A stretch of 64,000 nt of DNA from the NCBI GenBank assembly GCA_031181585.1, contig JAPSKP010000006.1:1-64000 (forward strand), written 5' to 3'. The notes beneath the pieces were generated by a model that worked only from the letters and a program-made list of their open reading frames with translations, did not search any database and had not been told where the DNA came from. This DNA is from Lysinibacillus sp. (GTDB taxonomy: Bacteria; Bacillota; Bacilli; Bacillales_A; Planococcaceae). The position numbers and the translations under genes were made by a program. Every line of letters starts with the position of its first letter. The stretch's first letter is position 1. This document shows, piece by piece, positions 53,930 to 63,691 of the stretch.

Positions 53930-54733
53930 TTATTTTTCGCTATCTTCTTGTTTATCTTGTTCTAGTTCTTGCTGTTGCTGGCGCAGCTGCTCTTTTCGTG
54001 CTTCTCTTTCAGTTACCGGATCGTACATAAAGACTACTTCATTTTTTTCATTTACAGTGTAAGGCAATGAATAAGCGGGCACTACCGGATATTCATCTGC
54101 AAGCAGATGACGGATATCTTCCCCTTGGGCAGGCTTCAGCCCTTTATCATTAATAAATTGCTGTAAATCAATCGAATAATCCACATACACATCCCCATCA
54201 CTCGACACAACAAGCGGCAAAAGGCTGCTTGAATACGGACTATCCACTGCTACATCTGTTTTATAGCCAATATTATCGAAGTTGATTGTATAGACATAAT
54301 CCGCAATGCGCTCTTTAAACTGAGGGTATTCTGTAGCCATGAACCGGATATTCACTTCGCGCAGACGCTCCGTCATTCGAAGGTCAATCAATTTAACAGT
54401 CGGTTTTTCTTCCGCATTCCAAATGACATATTGGAAGATTCCTCCCTGTTCAAATGAATTATCTGGCGATTTTACAAGGTACCCCCCGTTCGCAAGCTTT
54501 GAAAAGTCAATTTGATATTTGACAAATAGATCAGTATCTTCTTCACTATTTTTAATCGGCAAGACACCTGTATCCTGTTGATATGCATCTACCGCACGCT
54601 GCACGGAATTTAGCAGGTCTAAATCGGGAGTCTGCTGTACTCTTTGCTGCTCTTCATCCTTATATAAGCTGCCGCACGCTGACAAGATGATTGATACTGT
54701 CAGGGCAAGACCGATTAGCAGGTACTTTTTCAT
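53930..54733 (-). CDS. YphF-like lipoprotein
   Basis: A 267-aa exported lipoprotein with lipobox ILSAC and acylated Cys near residue 20. The body contains SVQRAVDAYQQDTGVLPIKN, resembling the start of pilin-like or YphF family domains, and ends in a very Gln/Glu-rich tail (REQLRQQQQELEQDKQED). Identified by position between spoIVA and yphE, as in B. subtilis. ATG 54733 (MKKYLLIG) has GGAAGGTG upstream. Function unknown, possibly sporulation-related by linkage. Confidence 0.82.
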   Translation of the reverse strand: MKKYLLIGLALTVSIILSACGSLYKDEEQQRVQQTPDLDLLNSVQRAVDAYQQDTGVLPIKNSEEDTDLFVKYQIDFSKLANGGYLVKSPDNSFEQGGIFQYVIWNAEEKPTVKLIDLRMTERLREVNIRFMATEYPQFKERIADYVYTINFDNIGYKTDVAVDSPYSSSLLPLVVSSDGDVYVDYSIDLQQFINDKGLKPAQGEDIRHLLADEYPVVPAYSLPYTVNEKNEVVFMYDPVTEREARKEQLRQQQQELEQDKQEDSEK

Positions 54734-54751
54734 TTTTTCACCTTCCATCTT

Positions 54752-55012
54752 TTAAGCCGGCCATGTTGCAACAACCAGCACCATTAAAATTGTTCCAATG
54801 AAGAATAAACCAAAAGCAATCAGTCTGAAAATTAGTGATAAAAATCCATTATGTACCCATTTACGTACCGCAGATACGATTAAAACGGAAACGAGCATCA
54901 GCCCTATGGAGTAAAAAGAAACCCACATCACATCCATAGCAGGCATTGCCGCCAGCGGACCGCGTGCATTTAGGACAAACATCGAGTAATCCATTGATAA
55001 AACTGGATTCAA
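54752..55012 (-). CDS. DUF2768 small membrane protein (YphE-like)
   Basis: An 86-aa protein with two predicted helices (VMWVSFYSIGLMLVSVLIVSAV cut by a short loop, then LIFRLIAFGLFFIGTILMVLVV). It matches the DUF2768/YphE position between gpsA and yphF. The start appears to be TTG (55012), with AAAGGCGG upstream; a later ATG at codon 7 has no ribosome site. Function unknown. Confidence 0.78.
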   Translation of the reverse strand: MNPVLSMDYSMFVLNARGPLAAMPAMDVMWVSFYSIGLMLVSVLIVSAVRKWVHNGFLSLIFRLIAFGLFFIGTILMVLVVATWPA

Positions 55013-55078
55013 AGAAAAAACCGCCTTTCCTGTTTCAAATGTTCACACTGCTAGTAATTATACCGTTTTCTTACATAA

Positions 55079-55110
55079 AAGAATAGGAGACACATACGCG
55101 TGCCTCCTAT
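55079..55110 (-). terminator. Terminator downstream of gpsA
   Basis: ATAGGAGGCAC pairs with GTGTCTCCTAT (one G-U) across a six-base loop, followed by TCTTTTATG on the minus strand. It is about 100 bases after gpsA. Confidence 0.7.
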
Positions 55111-55208
55111 ATTTGTGAACAAATTATTAAAATTCTCTCGACATCTGCAGTCTAAACTATCGAATGAAAGTTAGAACTTATTATTAGACAGAAATTTGTC
55201 GGGTGCAC

Positions 55209-56222
55209 TTAGCGAAGCTCGTCAATTTCTGCCTTTTTCATACGGATCATCAGTTCATCGACAGCCTGCTTCGGCTCCTTGTCGTTAAATAAGACATCGT
55301 AGAGTGCCGTTGTAATTGGCATTGGCACATCATATTCCTGTGCCAATTGATAAGCCGCTTTCGTCGTACGTACACCTTCAACGACCATTCCCATTTGCTC
55401 AAGCACCTCTTTTAGCTTTAAGCCTTTTCCAAGCATATTGCCTGCCCGCCAATTGCGGGAATGGACACTTGTACATGTAACAATCAAATCACCCATGCCT
55501 GTCAGTCCAGCAAATGTAAAAGGATTTCCGCCCATCTTGACACCAAGACGTGTAATTTCAGCAAGCCCTCGCGTAATAAGCGCTGCCTTTGCATTGTCCC
55601 CATATGATAATCCATCTGTGATTCCGGCTGCGAGTGCTATTACATTTTTCAAAGCTCCGCCCATTTCCACACCGACAACGTCATCGTTCGTGTAAACACG
55701 GAAGTATTGACTCATGAATAAATCCTGCACCTTTTCTGCTGCTTCAAGTGACGCTGACGCTGCTGTTACTGTCGTTGGGTGCTGCAGGACAACCTCTTCT
55801 GCATGGGAAGGCCCTGATAACACAACAATTTCCTCAATCAGCTCCGATTTAATGCTTTCTTTCATTAATTCAGAAATACGCAGCAATGAATCCGGCTCAA
55901 TTCCCTTTGAAACGTGGACAAATAGCTTCGGTTCCATCAACAGCTTAGAGATTTCACCGCAGACTTCCCGTATTGCTTTTGTCGGTACTGCGACAACGAT
56001 CGTCTTGCCGTGTCCTGCAGCCTCCTCAAGAGACGCTGTAGCACGCAGACCAGCTGGCAATACTGTGTTTGGCAAATATTTTTTATTTGTATGTTCAGTG
56101 TTAATTTCCTCTGCTTGATCCTGACGATGGGTCCATAAAAGTGTATCATGGCCATTTTCGGCTAATACAATGGCCAGCGCCGTCCCCCAAGATCCAGCCC
56201 CTAATACCGTTACCTGTTCCAT
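55209..56222 (-). CDS. gpsA: Glycerol-3-phosphate dehydrogenase [NAD(P)+] GpsA
   Basis: A 337-aa enzyme making sn-glycerol-3-phosphate for phospholipids. The NAD loop is [19 protein letters not shown] (5-23), the catalytic Lys lies in [13 protein letters not shown] near 189-201, and [11 protein letters not shown] and [14 protein letters not shown] follow. Downstream of der by 20 bases, as in related genomes. Confidence 0.97.
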   Translation of the reverse strand: MEQVTVLGAGSWGTALAIVLAENGHDTLLWTHRQDQAEEINTEHTNKKYLPNTVLPAGLRATASLEEAAGHGKTIVVAVPTKAIREVCGEISKLLMEPKLFVHVSKGIEPDSLLRISELMKESIKSELIEEIVVLSGPSHAEEVVLQHPTTVTAASASLEAAEKVQDLFMSQYFRVYTNDDVVGVEMGGALKNVIALAAGITDGLSYGDNAKAALITRGLAEITRLGVKMGGNPFTFAGLTGMGDLIVTCTSVHSRNWRAGNMLGKGLKLKEVLEQMGMVVEGVRTTKAAYQLAQEYDVPMPITTALYDVLFNDKEPKQAVDELMIRMKKAEIDELR

Positions 56223-56242
56223 CCAATCTCCCCCTTACCGAA

Positions 56243-57553
56243 TTAATCACGCGCACGTGTAATTAAACGAATTGGAGTTCCCTCAAAGTCAAACGTTTCA
56301 CGGATGCGGTTCTCTAAGAAACGCTCATAAGAGAAGTGCATCAGCTCTGGGTCATTGACAAATACAACAAATGTCGGCGGCTTGATCGCTACTTGCGTCG
56401 CATAATAAATGCGCAGACGACGGCCTTTATCCGCTGGAGCCGGATTACGAGCCACCGCATCCTCGATTACTTCATTTAGGATAGAAGACTGAATACGCAT
56501 CGCATGGTTTTCACTTACACGCTGAATAACAGGCAGAATCTGATGTACACGTTGTTTTGTTTTTGCAGATACGAAAACAAGCGGTGCATAGTCAAGGAAT
56601 AAGAAATGCTCACGGATTTGCTGTGTATAGAAATTCATCGTCTTTTCATCTTTTTCAATGGCATCCCATTTGTTAACAACAATAACGATCGCTTTTCCTG
56701 CTTCATGTGCATAACCGGCAATTTTCTTGTCCTGCTCTTGAATACCTTCATCAGCATTCAGTACGACCAACACAACGTCTGAGCGTTCAATCGCTCGTAA
56801 TGCACGTAATACGGAGTACTTCTCCGTCGTTTCGTACACCTTTCCTTTTTTACGCATTCCTGCTGTGTCAATGATGACATACTCTTGGTCCTCATACGTA
56901 TATGGTGTATCGATCGCGTCACGAGTCGTTCCCGCAATATCCGAGACGATAACGCGGTCCTGTCCTAGAAATGCATTTACTAATGAAGATTTTCCGACGT
57001 TTGGACGACCGATCAAGGAGAACTTGATAACATCTTCGTCGTATTGTGTTTCATCTTCCTTCGGGAAATGTTTTGCACACTCATCCAATAAATCCCCAAG
57101 TCCAATACCGTGCGATCCTGAAATCGGAAACGGATCGCCAAAGCCTAGCGAATAAAAATCATAAATCATTTCACGCATGTCTGGGTTGTCAATCTTATTA
57201 ACTGCCAGTACAATGGGTTTTTTCGTTTTATATAAAATTTTTGCAACCTGCTCATCAGCAGCAGTCACACCTTCACGGCCATTCGTCATAAAGATAATGA
57301 CATCCGCTTCGTCAATGGCAATTTCTGCCTGTTGGCGGATTTGCTCTAAAAACGGCTCGTCCCCGATTTCAATCCCGCCTGTATCAATAATATTGAATTC
57401 ATGTGCTAACCAATCTGCCGAACTATAAATACGGTCACGTGTTACCCCTGGAATATCTTCCACGATTGAGACACGCTCTCCAACAATACGGTTGAAAATT
57501 GTCGATTTACCTACGTTCGGACGACCAACGATGGCGATTACTGGTTTTGTCAT
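56243..57553 (-). CDS. der: Ribosome-assembly GTPase Der (EngA)
   Basis: A 436-aa protein with two GTPase domains in tandem, G1 motifs GRPNVGKST (10-18) and GRPNVGKSS (about 182-190), NKID and NKWD G4 motifs, and a C-terminal KH-like domain. It acts in 50S subunit maturation. A minus-strand extended -10 TGCTATACT near 57609-57617 could be its promoter. Confidence 0.97.
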   Translation of the reverse strand: MTKPVIAIVGRPNVGKSTIFNRIVGERVSIVEDIPGVTRDRIYSSADWLAHEFNIIDTGGIEIGDEPFLEQIRQQAEIAIDEADVIIFMTNGREGVTAADEQVAKILYKTKKPIVLAVNKIDNPDMREMIYDFYSLGFGDPFPISGSHGIGLGDLLDECAKHFPKEDETQYDEDVIKFSLIGRPNVGKSSLVNAFLGQDRVIVSDIAGTTRDAIDTPYTYEDQEYVIIDTAGMRKKGKVYETTEKYSVLRALRAIERSDVVLVVLNADEGIQEQDKKIAGYAHEAGKAIVIVVNKWDAIEKDEKTMNFYTQQIREHFLFLDYAPLVFVSAKTKQRVHQILPVIQRVSENHAMRIQSSILNEVIEDAVARNPAPADKGRRLRIYYATQVAIKPPTFVVFVNDPELMHFSYERFLENRIRETFDFEGTPIRLITRARD

Positions 57554-57693
57554 CTGTTATCATCCTTCCAAACTTCTTCTCAAATGTGTATTATACATCA
57601 ATCTTGACAGTATAGCATGTTTTCACAACATTCAAAACCGCTTCCGTTATTTATTATCATACCCTCCCGCAGCTTATTTTAAAGAAAGCCGAT

Positions 57694-57727
57694 AAAAAAA
57701 CAGACGGGCCTTATAGCTCGTCTGTTT
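57694..57727 (-). terminator. Terminator of the S1-like gene
   Basis: ACAGACGAGC and GCCCGTCTGT (one G-U) pair across a short loop, with seven T after the stem on the minus strand; 12 bases past the stop. Confidence 0.88.
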
Positions 57728-57738
57728 TACGTTATTGC

Positions 57739-58884
57739 TTATTTTTCTGTAAACTTCTTCAGCTGATCCCCAATGACATCACTGAATGAGAAGCCAGTGT
57801 TTTCTTCCGGCAGTTCGTAGTCGAACTCCTCTTCCTTATCCGGATTTTCGATCAAGTCTTTAATGTTCAATGATAGACGGCGTTCCGCTTCATTGACATC
57901 CAGTACCTTCACTTGTACTTCCTGGCCTTCTTTCAACGCTTCGTGCGGTGTGTTGATGTGTTTGTGCGAAATTTGTGAAATGTGTACAAGCCCTTCAATT
58001 CCAGGGAACACTTCTACAAAAGCACCAAATGACACAAGGCGTTTGACCTTACCAGTCAAAATAGAGCCTTTAGAAGCTTTTTCTTCTACACCAGACCAAG
58101 GTCCAGGTAATGTTTCTTTAATGGATAGGGCGATTCTTTCATTATCATAATCGACTGAAAGAACCTTTACCTTTACTTCTTGTCCTTCTGAAAGAACTGC
58201 AGACACATCATCTACATGCTCATGCGCTACTTGAGAGATATGCACAAGACCGTCGATTCCACCTAGATCTACGAAAGCACCAAAGCTTGCTAGACGCTGT
58301 ACTTTGCCGTCTAGAACATCGCCTTCCTTGATATTATGGATGACTTCTTTTTTCTTAGAAGCCTTTTCCTCTTCCACAACAGCGCGGTGAGATAAAATTA
58401 AGCGGCCCTTCTCTTGGTCAAGCTCGGTAATTTTAAAGCTCATTGTTTTGCCTTTGTAGTCCTCGAAATCCTCTACAAAATAATCTTCTACTAACGATGC
58501 AGGAACAAAGCCACGCACACCTAAATCAACGACTAAGCCGCCCTTCACTACATCCTTCACTTCGGCTTCGAATACTTCGCCTGCTTCATATTTCTGAATT
58601 AGTTCATCCCATGCCTTCAACGCATCTACTTTACGTTTTGACAGCACGAAGTTTTCCTCTTCTACCTTAGTGATCATCAGTTCTAGTGTATCCCCCACCG
58701 ATACGGCATCAGAAGCCTTTTCGATGTGTAAGCTTGATAGTTCGCTAATTGGGACAATCCCATCGAATGGAGCACCTTCTATTGTAACTGTTACTGATTT
58801 TTCCTCTACTTGCTCAGCAACACCCTTTACGATATCTCCTTCTTGAAATCCTTCGTTTACACTTAAGTTCATTTCTTCAGACAT
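57739..58884 (-). CDS. ypfD: S1-domain RNA-binding protein (30S ribosomal protein S1 homolog, YpfD-like)
   Basis: A 381-aa protein with four S1 repeats: GDIVKGVAEQVEEKSVTV, GEVFEAEVKDVVKGGLVVDL, GDVLDGKVQRLASFGAFVDL and GSILTGKVKRLVSFGAFVEV. The last two each end in GLVHISQ. Low-GC Gram-positives lack a full S1 and this protein is not known to be essential. The ATG at 58884 has AAGGAGGG before it; the frame extends 54 codons upstream across the promoter, which is not believed. Confidence 0.93.
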   Translation of the reverse strand: MSEEMNLSVNEGFQEGDIVKGVAEQVEEKSVTVTIEGAPFDGIVPISELSSLHIEKASDAVSVGDTLELMITKVEEENFVLSKRKVDALKAWDELIQKYEAGEVFEAEVKDVVKGGLVVDLGVRGFVPASLVEDYFVEDFEDYKGKTMSFKITELDQEKGRLILSHRAVVEEEKASKKKEVIHNIKEGDVLDGKVQRLASFGAFVDLGGIDGLVHISQVAHEHVDDVSAVLSEGQEVKVKVLSVDYDNERIALSIKETLPGPWSGVEEKASKGSILTGKVKRLVSFGAFVEVFPGIEGLVHISQISHKHINTPHEALKEGQEVQVKVLDVNEAERRLSLNIKDLIENPDKEEEFDYELPEENTGFSFSDVIGDQLKKFTEK

Positions 58885-58915
58885 ATGTAACCCTCCTTCG
58901 CATCTTCCACTTTTT

Positions 58916-58944
58916 ATTTTATTCGAAAATAAATATAAAAACAA
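58916..58944 (-). promoter_or_regulatory. Promoter of ypfD
   Basis: On the minus strand TTGTTT, 17 bases, TAAAAT. The region 58945-59145 upstream has only a small ATTACCC/GGGTAAT hairpin (59105-59125). Confidence 0.6.
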
Positions 58945-59145
58945 AAAATTCCCCTTTTTTTCAGAAATTTCATGTAATCGCTTAGGAAAAATCCATTTTT
59001 CTTCCTTCTTGAAACATATTGAACACTGGAAATCTCTGATTAGCACATTTTTAATTCATGGAAAAATAAGAATGTCCTTGAGCGGTAAGTGCCGTTATCT
59101 ACACATTACCCCCAACTTGGGTAATTCATGCTCATTTTCGAGAGA

Positions 59146-59820
59146 TTATGCCATTTTTTCTTTTGCTAATTTTAAAATGGCTGCTGCAGCCTCGTCAATT
59201 GATAGCTCTGTCGTGTCGAGGAAAAGCGCATCTTCAGCTTGAATGAGCGGCGATGCTTCCCGTTCACTATCCTTTTTATCTCGCAGTGAGATTTCCTCTA
59301 CCAGGCTTTCGATTGAGGATGGAATGCCTCGCTTTTCATTATCTAATTGACGTCGGCGGGCACGTTCCTCTACGGAAGCAGACATGAAAACTTTTAACTC
59401 TGCTTTCGGTAAAACATGTGTACCGATGTCACGCCCGTCCATTACGACGCCGCCCTGCGCGGCAAGCTGCTGCTGCATGGCTACGAGGATTTCACGGATA
59501 TTCGCATACGCAGCTACCTGAGACACATTAGCTGTCACTTCATTAGAACGAATAGGTGCGGACACATTTTCTCCATCAACAAATACAAGTTGTCCTTCAT
59601 TCGAAGGCTGCAAACGGATTTCTGTTACACGAAGCATTTCTTCAAGAGCCGCTGCGTCTTCTAATTGTATGTCTGTGCGAAGTGCTTTATACGTTACAGC
59701 CCGATACATCGCACCTGTATCGATATACGTATAGCCTAATTTTTCTGCCACAATTTTTGCAATTGTACTTTTACCTGCTCCCGCTGGACCGTCAATCGCA
59801 ATTTGAATATTTTTTGCCAT
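59146..59820 (-). CDS. cmk: Cytidylate kinase Cmk
   Basis: A 224-aa (d)CMP kinase. P-loop IDGPAGAGKSTIAK (8-21), CMP-binding YIDTGAMYRAVTYKAL near 31-46, GRDIGTHVLP near 103-112, and RARRRQLDNEKRG lid region near 133-145. Normal length. It neighbours the S1-like gene, as in nearly all bacteria. Confidence 0.97.
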   Translation of the reverse strand: MAKNIQIAIDGPAGAGKSTIAKIVAEKLGYTYIDTGAMYRAVTYKALRTDIQLEDAAALEEMLRVTEIRLQPSNEGQLVFVDGENVSAPIRSNEVTANVSQVAAYANIREILVAMQQQLAAQGGVVMDGRDIGTHVLPKAELKVFMSASVEERARRRQLDNEKRGIPSSIESLVEEISLRDKKDSEREASPLIQAEDALFLDTTELSIDEAAAAILKLAKEKMA

Positions 59821-60039
59821 AAATAATCCCTACTTTCCTTCCCCATTGTACCATATCCCCTGATAAATTGACCTGTCTAAACGCTAGATGTACGGACCAC
59901 TTTTCGACATTTTTCTAATTCTCCTATCCTTGCTGTCAGAAAGCTCAACCACACTTTTTAATAAGTCCGCAGCCCTCGACAAATGCCTTCTTCTTACCCT
60001 CGGATTCCCGTATAAGCGAATTATATTCCGGCATAAAGA

Positions 60040-60061
60040 AAGCCACCGCTATCGGTGGCTT
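60040..60061 (-). terminator. Terminator overlapping the end of the PilZ gene
   Basis: AAGCCACCG-ATAG-CGGTGGCTT, then TCTTTAT on the minus strand. The TAA stop at 60060-60062 is part of the stem. The upstream part of 59821-60039 shows a minus-strand open stretch (59884-60036) without start codon, not called as a gene. Confidence 0.75.
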
Positions 60062-60716
60062 ATACTGGCGTATTCATTTCTTTTCTGCGAAGCTCTAGCT
60101 GACGTTCAAAGCAGAACCGTACAATATACTGCTTATCTAGATCATCTGTGTCTTTAAATTCCATAGAAGCATAACGCTTTCCATCCCTATCAAATACGCG
60201 GACGACTCGTGCATCTGTTATGACATAGCGCATATCACCGTTCATATACGGCAAAACAATTGTCAGCTGAACAACGTCGCCATCTGTGAAAGCTGGATGA
60301 TTGTTCAGGCTTAACAATACCCCTCCAGCACTTATGTCTGCTGCCACAAATTGACTGAAGCGCTCCTCATATCCTACGGCGATATCCACCGCTGTTTCTA
60401 CCCTGACATATTCTCTGCGCTGAATTTTTATGAACTCTTCTTCCGGCGGGGTTGCCAGCATAATCATCGGGATATTTCCCTTTTTACGCCCAAGCACCTC
60501 AGTATTAAAGGCAAAGCTCTGCTTCGCTTCTGTATGAAAGGTAGCACGAAATTGCGCACCGTCTACTAAAAAAGCAGTTCTTTTTGTTCCTGTATTGACA
60601 GGGTAATCGATATAGATGGCATGCTCACTTTGCTCCACAACCTTGCAGCGAAGCTTTTCAACACTATCCGTATACGTGGGCTCCAATATCAACATTGTCC
60701 CGATTTTAAGTTCCAT
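60060..60716 (-). CDS. PilZ-domain c-di-GMP-binding flagellar brake-type protein (YpfA/MotI-like)
   Basis: A 218-aa protein with an N-terminal YcgR-like domain (about 1-95) and a PilZ domain whose c-di-GMP motifs are QRREYVRV (RxxxR, near 98-105) and DISAGGVLLS (near 127-136). In B. subtilis the homolog MotI (DgrA/YpfA) disengages the flagellar motor when c-di-GMP is high. It lies between cmk and ypeB as in B. subtilis. Confidence 0.9.
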   Translation of the reverse strand: MELKIGTMLILEPTYTDSVEKLRCKVVEQSEHAIYIDYPVNTGTKRTAFLVDGAQFRATFHTEAKQSFAFNTEVLGRKKGNIPMIMLATPPEEEFIKIQRREYVRVETAVDIAVGYEERFSQFVAADISAGGVLLSLNNHPAFTDGDVVQLTIVLPYMNGDMRYVITDARVVRVFDRDGKRYASMEFKDTDDLDKQYIVRFCFERQLELRRKEMNTPV

Positions 60717-60797
60717 GCTAATCCCCTCAAACTTCTTATAGTAGATATATTATGGCATGGATTTGGTAATTTTTCTAGATAAACAGGAATTTTTTCA

Positions 60798-62051
60798 TCA
60801 GACTAATTGCTCAACTTGAACTACTTTATGGGTATCCGCATCTATTAACACACGGAATGTTTCATTGGCTTCATCACTCAAGCGTGCCACTACTTCATAG
60901 CAAAGTACCAGCTCATGGCCCGAACCTTCTGTATAGACAAGCTTTGTTTCTTCAACGCTCACGTTATCGGCAAAATAAGTTGCCATATCAAGCTCTTTAG
61001 CCGTTGTGTCAGGAAGTGTTTCCTTTTGTATATATTCCATTGCATTGATTCCTAACAGCTCTCCCGTATCTTTTGCAAGCTTCAACTGGATGCTATCCGG
61101 ATAGACGAGTGCATCCCCTGCTTTACGTGTAAAAACAAAGTGCCATGCTTCATGATTTTCTCGTGCTTCCACATAAACAACGTCCTTATAGCCCGCCTGC
61201 TGTAAAAAGTCCGTCGCCATCTCACGTGCCTGCTGCTGTGTCACTTGTGGATCATTGGCCGGACGCTCCAGCAAGAAGGAAAGGACATGGCCGCCTTTTT
61301 TTGTAATATCTGCGTACCCTAAACGGGAGCCGCGTGCAAATTGCACATGATAAAACGGGTAGGCTGCGTCGTCTGCATTCATTGACACAGTTAACGTCGC
61401 CCCCTCAGTGGCAGGGAATAAATCATGTATCCTTTGAAGCGCTTCCTCTTTTGTCACTTCTTTGTCCGTTAAATGAACAAGATCCCGCTTCTTTTCATAA
61501 TCCGACTCACTGGCTGTAAGAGGGAAATCCGTTTCCTGATAACTTTTCAAATTGGCTGAAACCGTCTGGAATGGAGAATCACCTTCCTCTAGAAGGCCAT
61601 CCGCCCATGTATCATAATTACTGTTTGTTGAGAAAAATCGCGCAGTTGCCACATTCCACTCTTCTTTTAAACCATTCATATTTTGAGCGATTGCCTGCCA
61701 GTCCTCCTGCGTACCGCTCTTTGCCTGGTCTCCCATTCGCCCGAGATAGCTCATCATATCATTCGCTACACCGCTATGAATCGGCAGCTTCCCGATGGAG
61801 TTGCGGAGGTCATTGCTTATTCTCCAAACCGACTGCATCTCACTATCGCGGGCCTCTCCCTCCTCAAAAAGCTGAGCCTGATTGATGGCCTGTGACAACT
61901 GAGTCATTTTTGCAGAGGCAGCTGCCATTTCATTTGTATAATAAGCATGCATTGTCTGCTTGAGCTCCGTATTTTCATCCGTTAAATTCACTGCATATAG
62001 CAGCACCGCGACAAACAAAATACCAACTAAATAAAGAGTATTTTTCATCAT
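60798..62051 (-). CDS. ypeB: Germination protein YpeB
   Basis: A 417-aa spore protein that stabilises SleB. One N-terminal membrane helix (NTLYLVGILFVAVLLYAV), a helical segment to about 200, then PepSY-type repeats (KEEALQRIHDLF, QQAREMATDFL, and a C-terminal VLIDADTHKVVQVEQ). It starts six bases after sleB. Shorter than the approximately 450 aa B. subtilis protein but with all regions. Confidence 0.93.
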   Translation of the reverse strand: MMKNTLYLVGILFVAVLLYAVNLTDENTELKQTMHAYYTNEMAAASAKMTQLSQAINQAQLFEEGEARDSEMQSVWRISNDLRNSIGKLPIHSGVANDMMSYLGRMGDQAKSGTQEDWQAIAQNMNGLKEEWNVATARFFSTNSNYDTWADGLLEEGDSPFQTVSANLKSYQETDFPLTASESDYEKKRDLVHLTDKEVTKEEALQRIHDLFPATEGATLTVSMNADDAAYPFYHVQFARGSRLGYADITKKGGHVLSFLLERPANDPQVTQQQAREMATDFLQQAGYKDVVYVEARENHEAWHFVFTRKAGDALVYPDSIQLKLAKDTGELLGINAMEYIQKETLPDTTAKELDMATYFADNVSVEETKLVYTEGSGHELVLCYEVVARLSDEANETFRVLIDADTHKVVQVEQLV

Positions 62052-62057
62052 CCACCT

Positions 62058-62834
62058 CTAGTAGCAGAAAATATGCTCACCAATCTGTTTAATTTGTGGT
62101 CTTGACCAGATCCATGCACTTGTTGCTGTTTCTGGGTTAAAATAATATAAGGCATTTTCAGTTGGGTCCCACCCGTTCATCGCATCTAAAACAGCCTGTT
62201 TGGCACGATCATTCGGTTCAAGCCAAATCTGTCCATCTGCTACAGCTGTAAATGCTCGCGGCTGGAAGATAATTTCTGAAATTGTATTTGGAAATTCATT
62301 GGATTCCAGGCGATTTAAAATTACCGCCGCAACAGCGACCTGCCCTTCATACGGCTCGCCGCGCGCTTCACCATATACAGCGTTTGCCATCAGCTGTAAG
62401 TCCTGCTCAGAGTATTTGCCCGGCAGCTGGACTTGACTATTCTTTGTTCCTTGCTTCACCTGCTGTTCTAGCGGAATACCACCATAATGAGTGAAGCGTG
62501 TACCTTTATTAATCTGTTCCATCACCCATGCTCTGTTATAGTCGGAGTTGTTGACGAGCACCTTTTTTGTATCGGTCCCTGCTATGCCATCGACCTTCAG
62601 TCCATAATCAGACTGGAAATTTCTCAGTGCCCAGTACGTACCATAGCCGAAGACGCCATCAATATTACCTTCGTAATATCCGATATACTGCAGCCTTGCC
62701 TGTAATTCAATGACATCGTCACCAAATGCTCCCCGCTCAACAATTTGGGAGGAGAAGGCGTTGGCCTGCAATGGGATGAGCGAAATGATCAATAAATACA
62801 TAACTAAAATTGATGATGACCATTTTTTTATCAT
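62058..62834 (-). CDS. sleB: Spore cortex-lytic enzyme SleB
   Basis: A 258-aa exported hydrolase acting on spore cortex during germination, a lytic transglycosylase on muramic lactam peptidoglycan. Signal peptide ending near NAF (residue 27), a peptidoglycan-binding domain (GDDVIELQARLQYIGYY and repeats, about 37-105), and a Hydrolase_2 catalytic domain with MANAVYGEARGEPYEGQVAV near 148-167 carrying the catalytic Glu. Operon with ypeB. A forespore sigma-G promoter is expected but not clearly visible. Confidence 0.95.
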   Translation of the reverse strand: MIKKWSSSILVMYLLIISLIPLQANAFSSQIVERGAFGDDVIELQARLQYIGYYEGNIDGVFGYGTYWALRNFQSDYGLKVDGIAGTDTKKVLVNNSDYNRAWVMEQINKGTRFTHYGGIPLEQQVKQGTKNSQVQLPGKYSEQDLQLMANAVYGEARGEPYEGQVAVAAVILNRLESNEFPNTISEIIFQPRAFTAVADGQIWLEPNDRAKQAVLDAMNGWDPTENALYYFNPETATSAWIWSRPQIKQIGEHIFCY

Positions 62835-62888
62835 CGCGAATCACTCCTTTTTACGTAGGATGGAAAATCAGCCAAGTTTTATACACAC

Positions 62889-62930
62889 AAAAAAGCTTTT
62901 GTTCACAAAAGTTGTAAACAAAAGCTTTTT
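62889..62930 (-). terminator. Terminator at the end of prsW
   Basis: AAAAAGCTTTTGTT pairs with AACAAAAGCTTTTT across a 13-base loop, with T-runs usable on both strands. The prsW stop codon (62929-62931) is inside the stem; on the minus strand T residues follow. Confidence 0.85.
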
Positions 62931-63603
62931 AGATTCTATTATTTTCATATAAATGTTGAACGAGGTGTCTATGCGCTTGTTTCACCTTGCGCAGTCCAAA
63001 CCACCATAAAAACAACATAAACGGCAACATCAAGTAAACAAGATGACCCTTCAGCGTTAAAATTGTGTTATAACTAAGATGCAGGAGAACTGGTGCTAAA
63101 AATGCAAGCAACAGGTACTCTAGTTGTTTATTATCCTTTGAAAATTTACTTTTCCCGAAATAATAGCCCATGACAACGCCAAATAGCGCATGGCTCGATA
63201 CAGGGAGAATCGCTCGTAAAAAGGCAGTATCAATACCGAATGATAAGAGGTAAAGGACATTTTCAACCGTTGCAAAGCCAAGAGAAACAGCGGCACCATA
63301 TAAGATGCCATCGTAAGGGTCATCAAACTCGACATGTCGTAAAATGGCAACAAAAATGACAAACCATTTGAAGAATTCTTCGATGGAGCTCGTAAAAATA
63401 ACATCCGACACATAAGGATGCGAGAAGGTTCCCTCTTCCTCCAAAACGTACTGGATGAACATAATAGGGAATGTAATAATCGCACCATATATAAAGGTAT
63501 GAAGAAGCGTTCGCCGCGGCTCCGTCGACATCTGGTTCCGCAGATAAAAATAACTGAGAAGGGCCAGACCTGGCGCAATGGCAGCTGATATTAAAATGAA
63601 CAT
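62929..63603 (-). CDS. prsW: Site-1 protease PrsW (anti-sigma factor processing)
   Basis: A 224-aa membrane protease with about seven helices. The catalytic EE pair lies in SSIEEFFKWFVIFVAI near 91-106, and a His-containing SSHALFGVVMGYYFG near 137-151, matching the glutamic-type PrsW fold. In B. subtilis PrsW cleaves RsiW to release sigma-W. It sits beside sleB as in B. subtilis (ypdC). AAGGAGG precedes the ATG. Confidence 0.92.
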   Translation of the reverse strand: MFILISAAIAPGLALLSYFYLRNQMSTEPRRTLLHTFIYGAIITFPIMFIQYVLEEEGTFSHPYVSDVIFTSSIEEFFKWFVIFVAILRHVEFDDPYDGILYGAAVSLGFATVENVLYLLSFGIDTAFLRAILPVSSHALFGVVMGYYFGKSKFSKDNKQLEYLLLAFLAPVLLHLSYNTILTLKGHLVYLMLPFMLFLWWFGLRKVKQAHRHLVQHLYENNRI

Positions 63604-63691
63604 GTCGAGGACCCTCCTTATATTCTGAAAAAATTTCCCTTTTTATTATAGCAAAAACATCTACAAGAAAGTGTAAACAGGAGGTTTTCTT

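Noticed and set aside
59884-60036. Minus-strand open frame resembling a small basic protein between the PilZ gene and cmk
   Set aside because: The frame looks protein-like (RRHLSRAADLLKSVVEL) but has no usable start codon or ribosome site.
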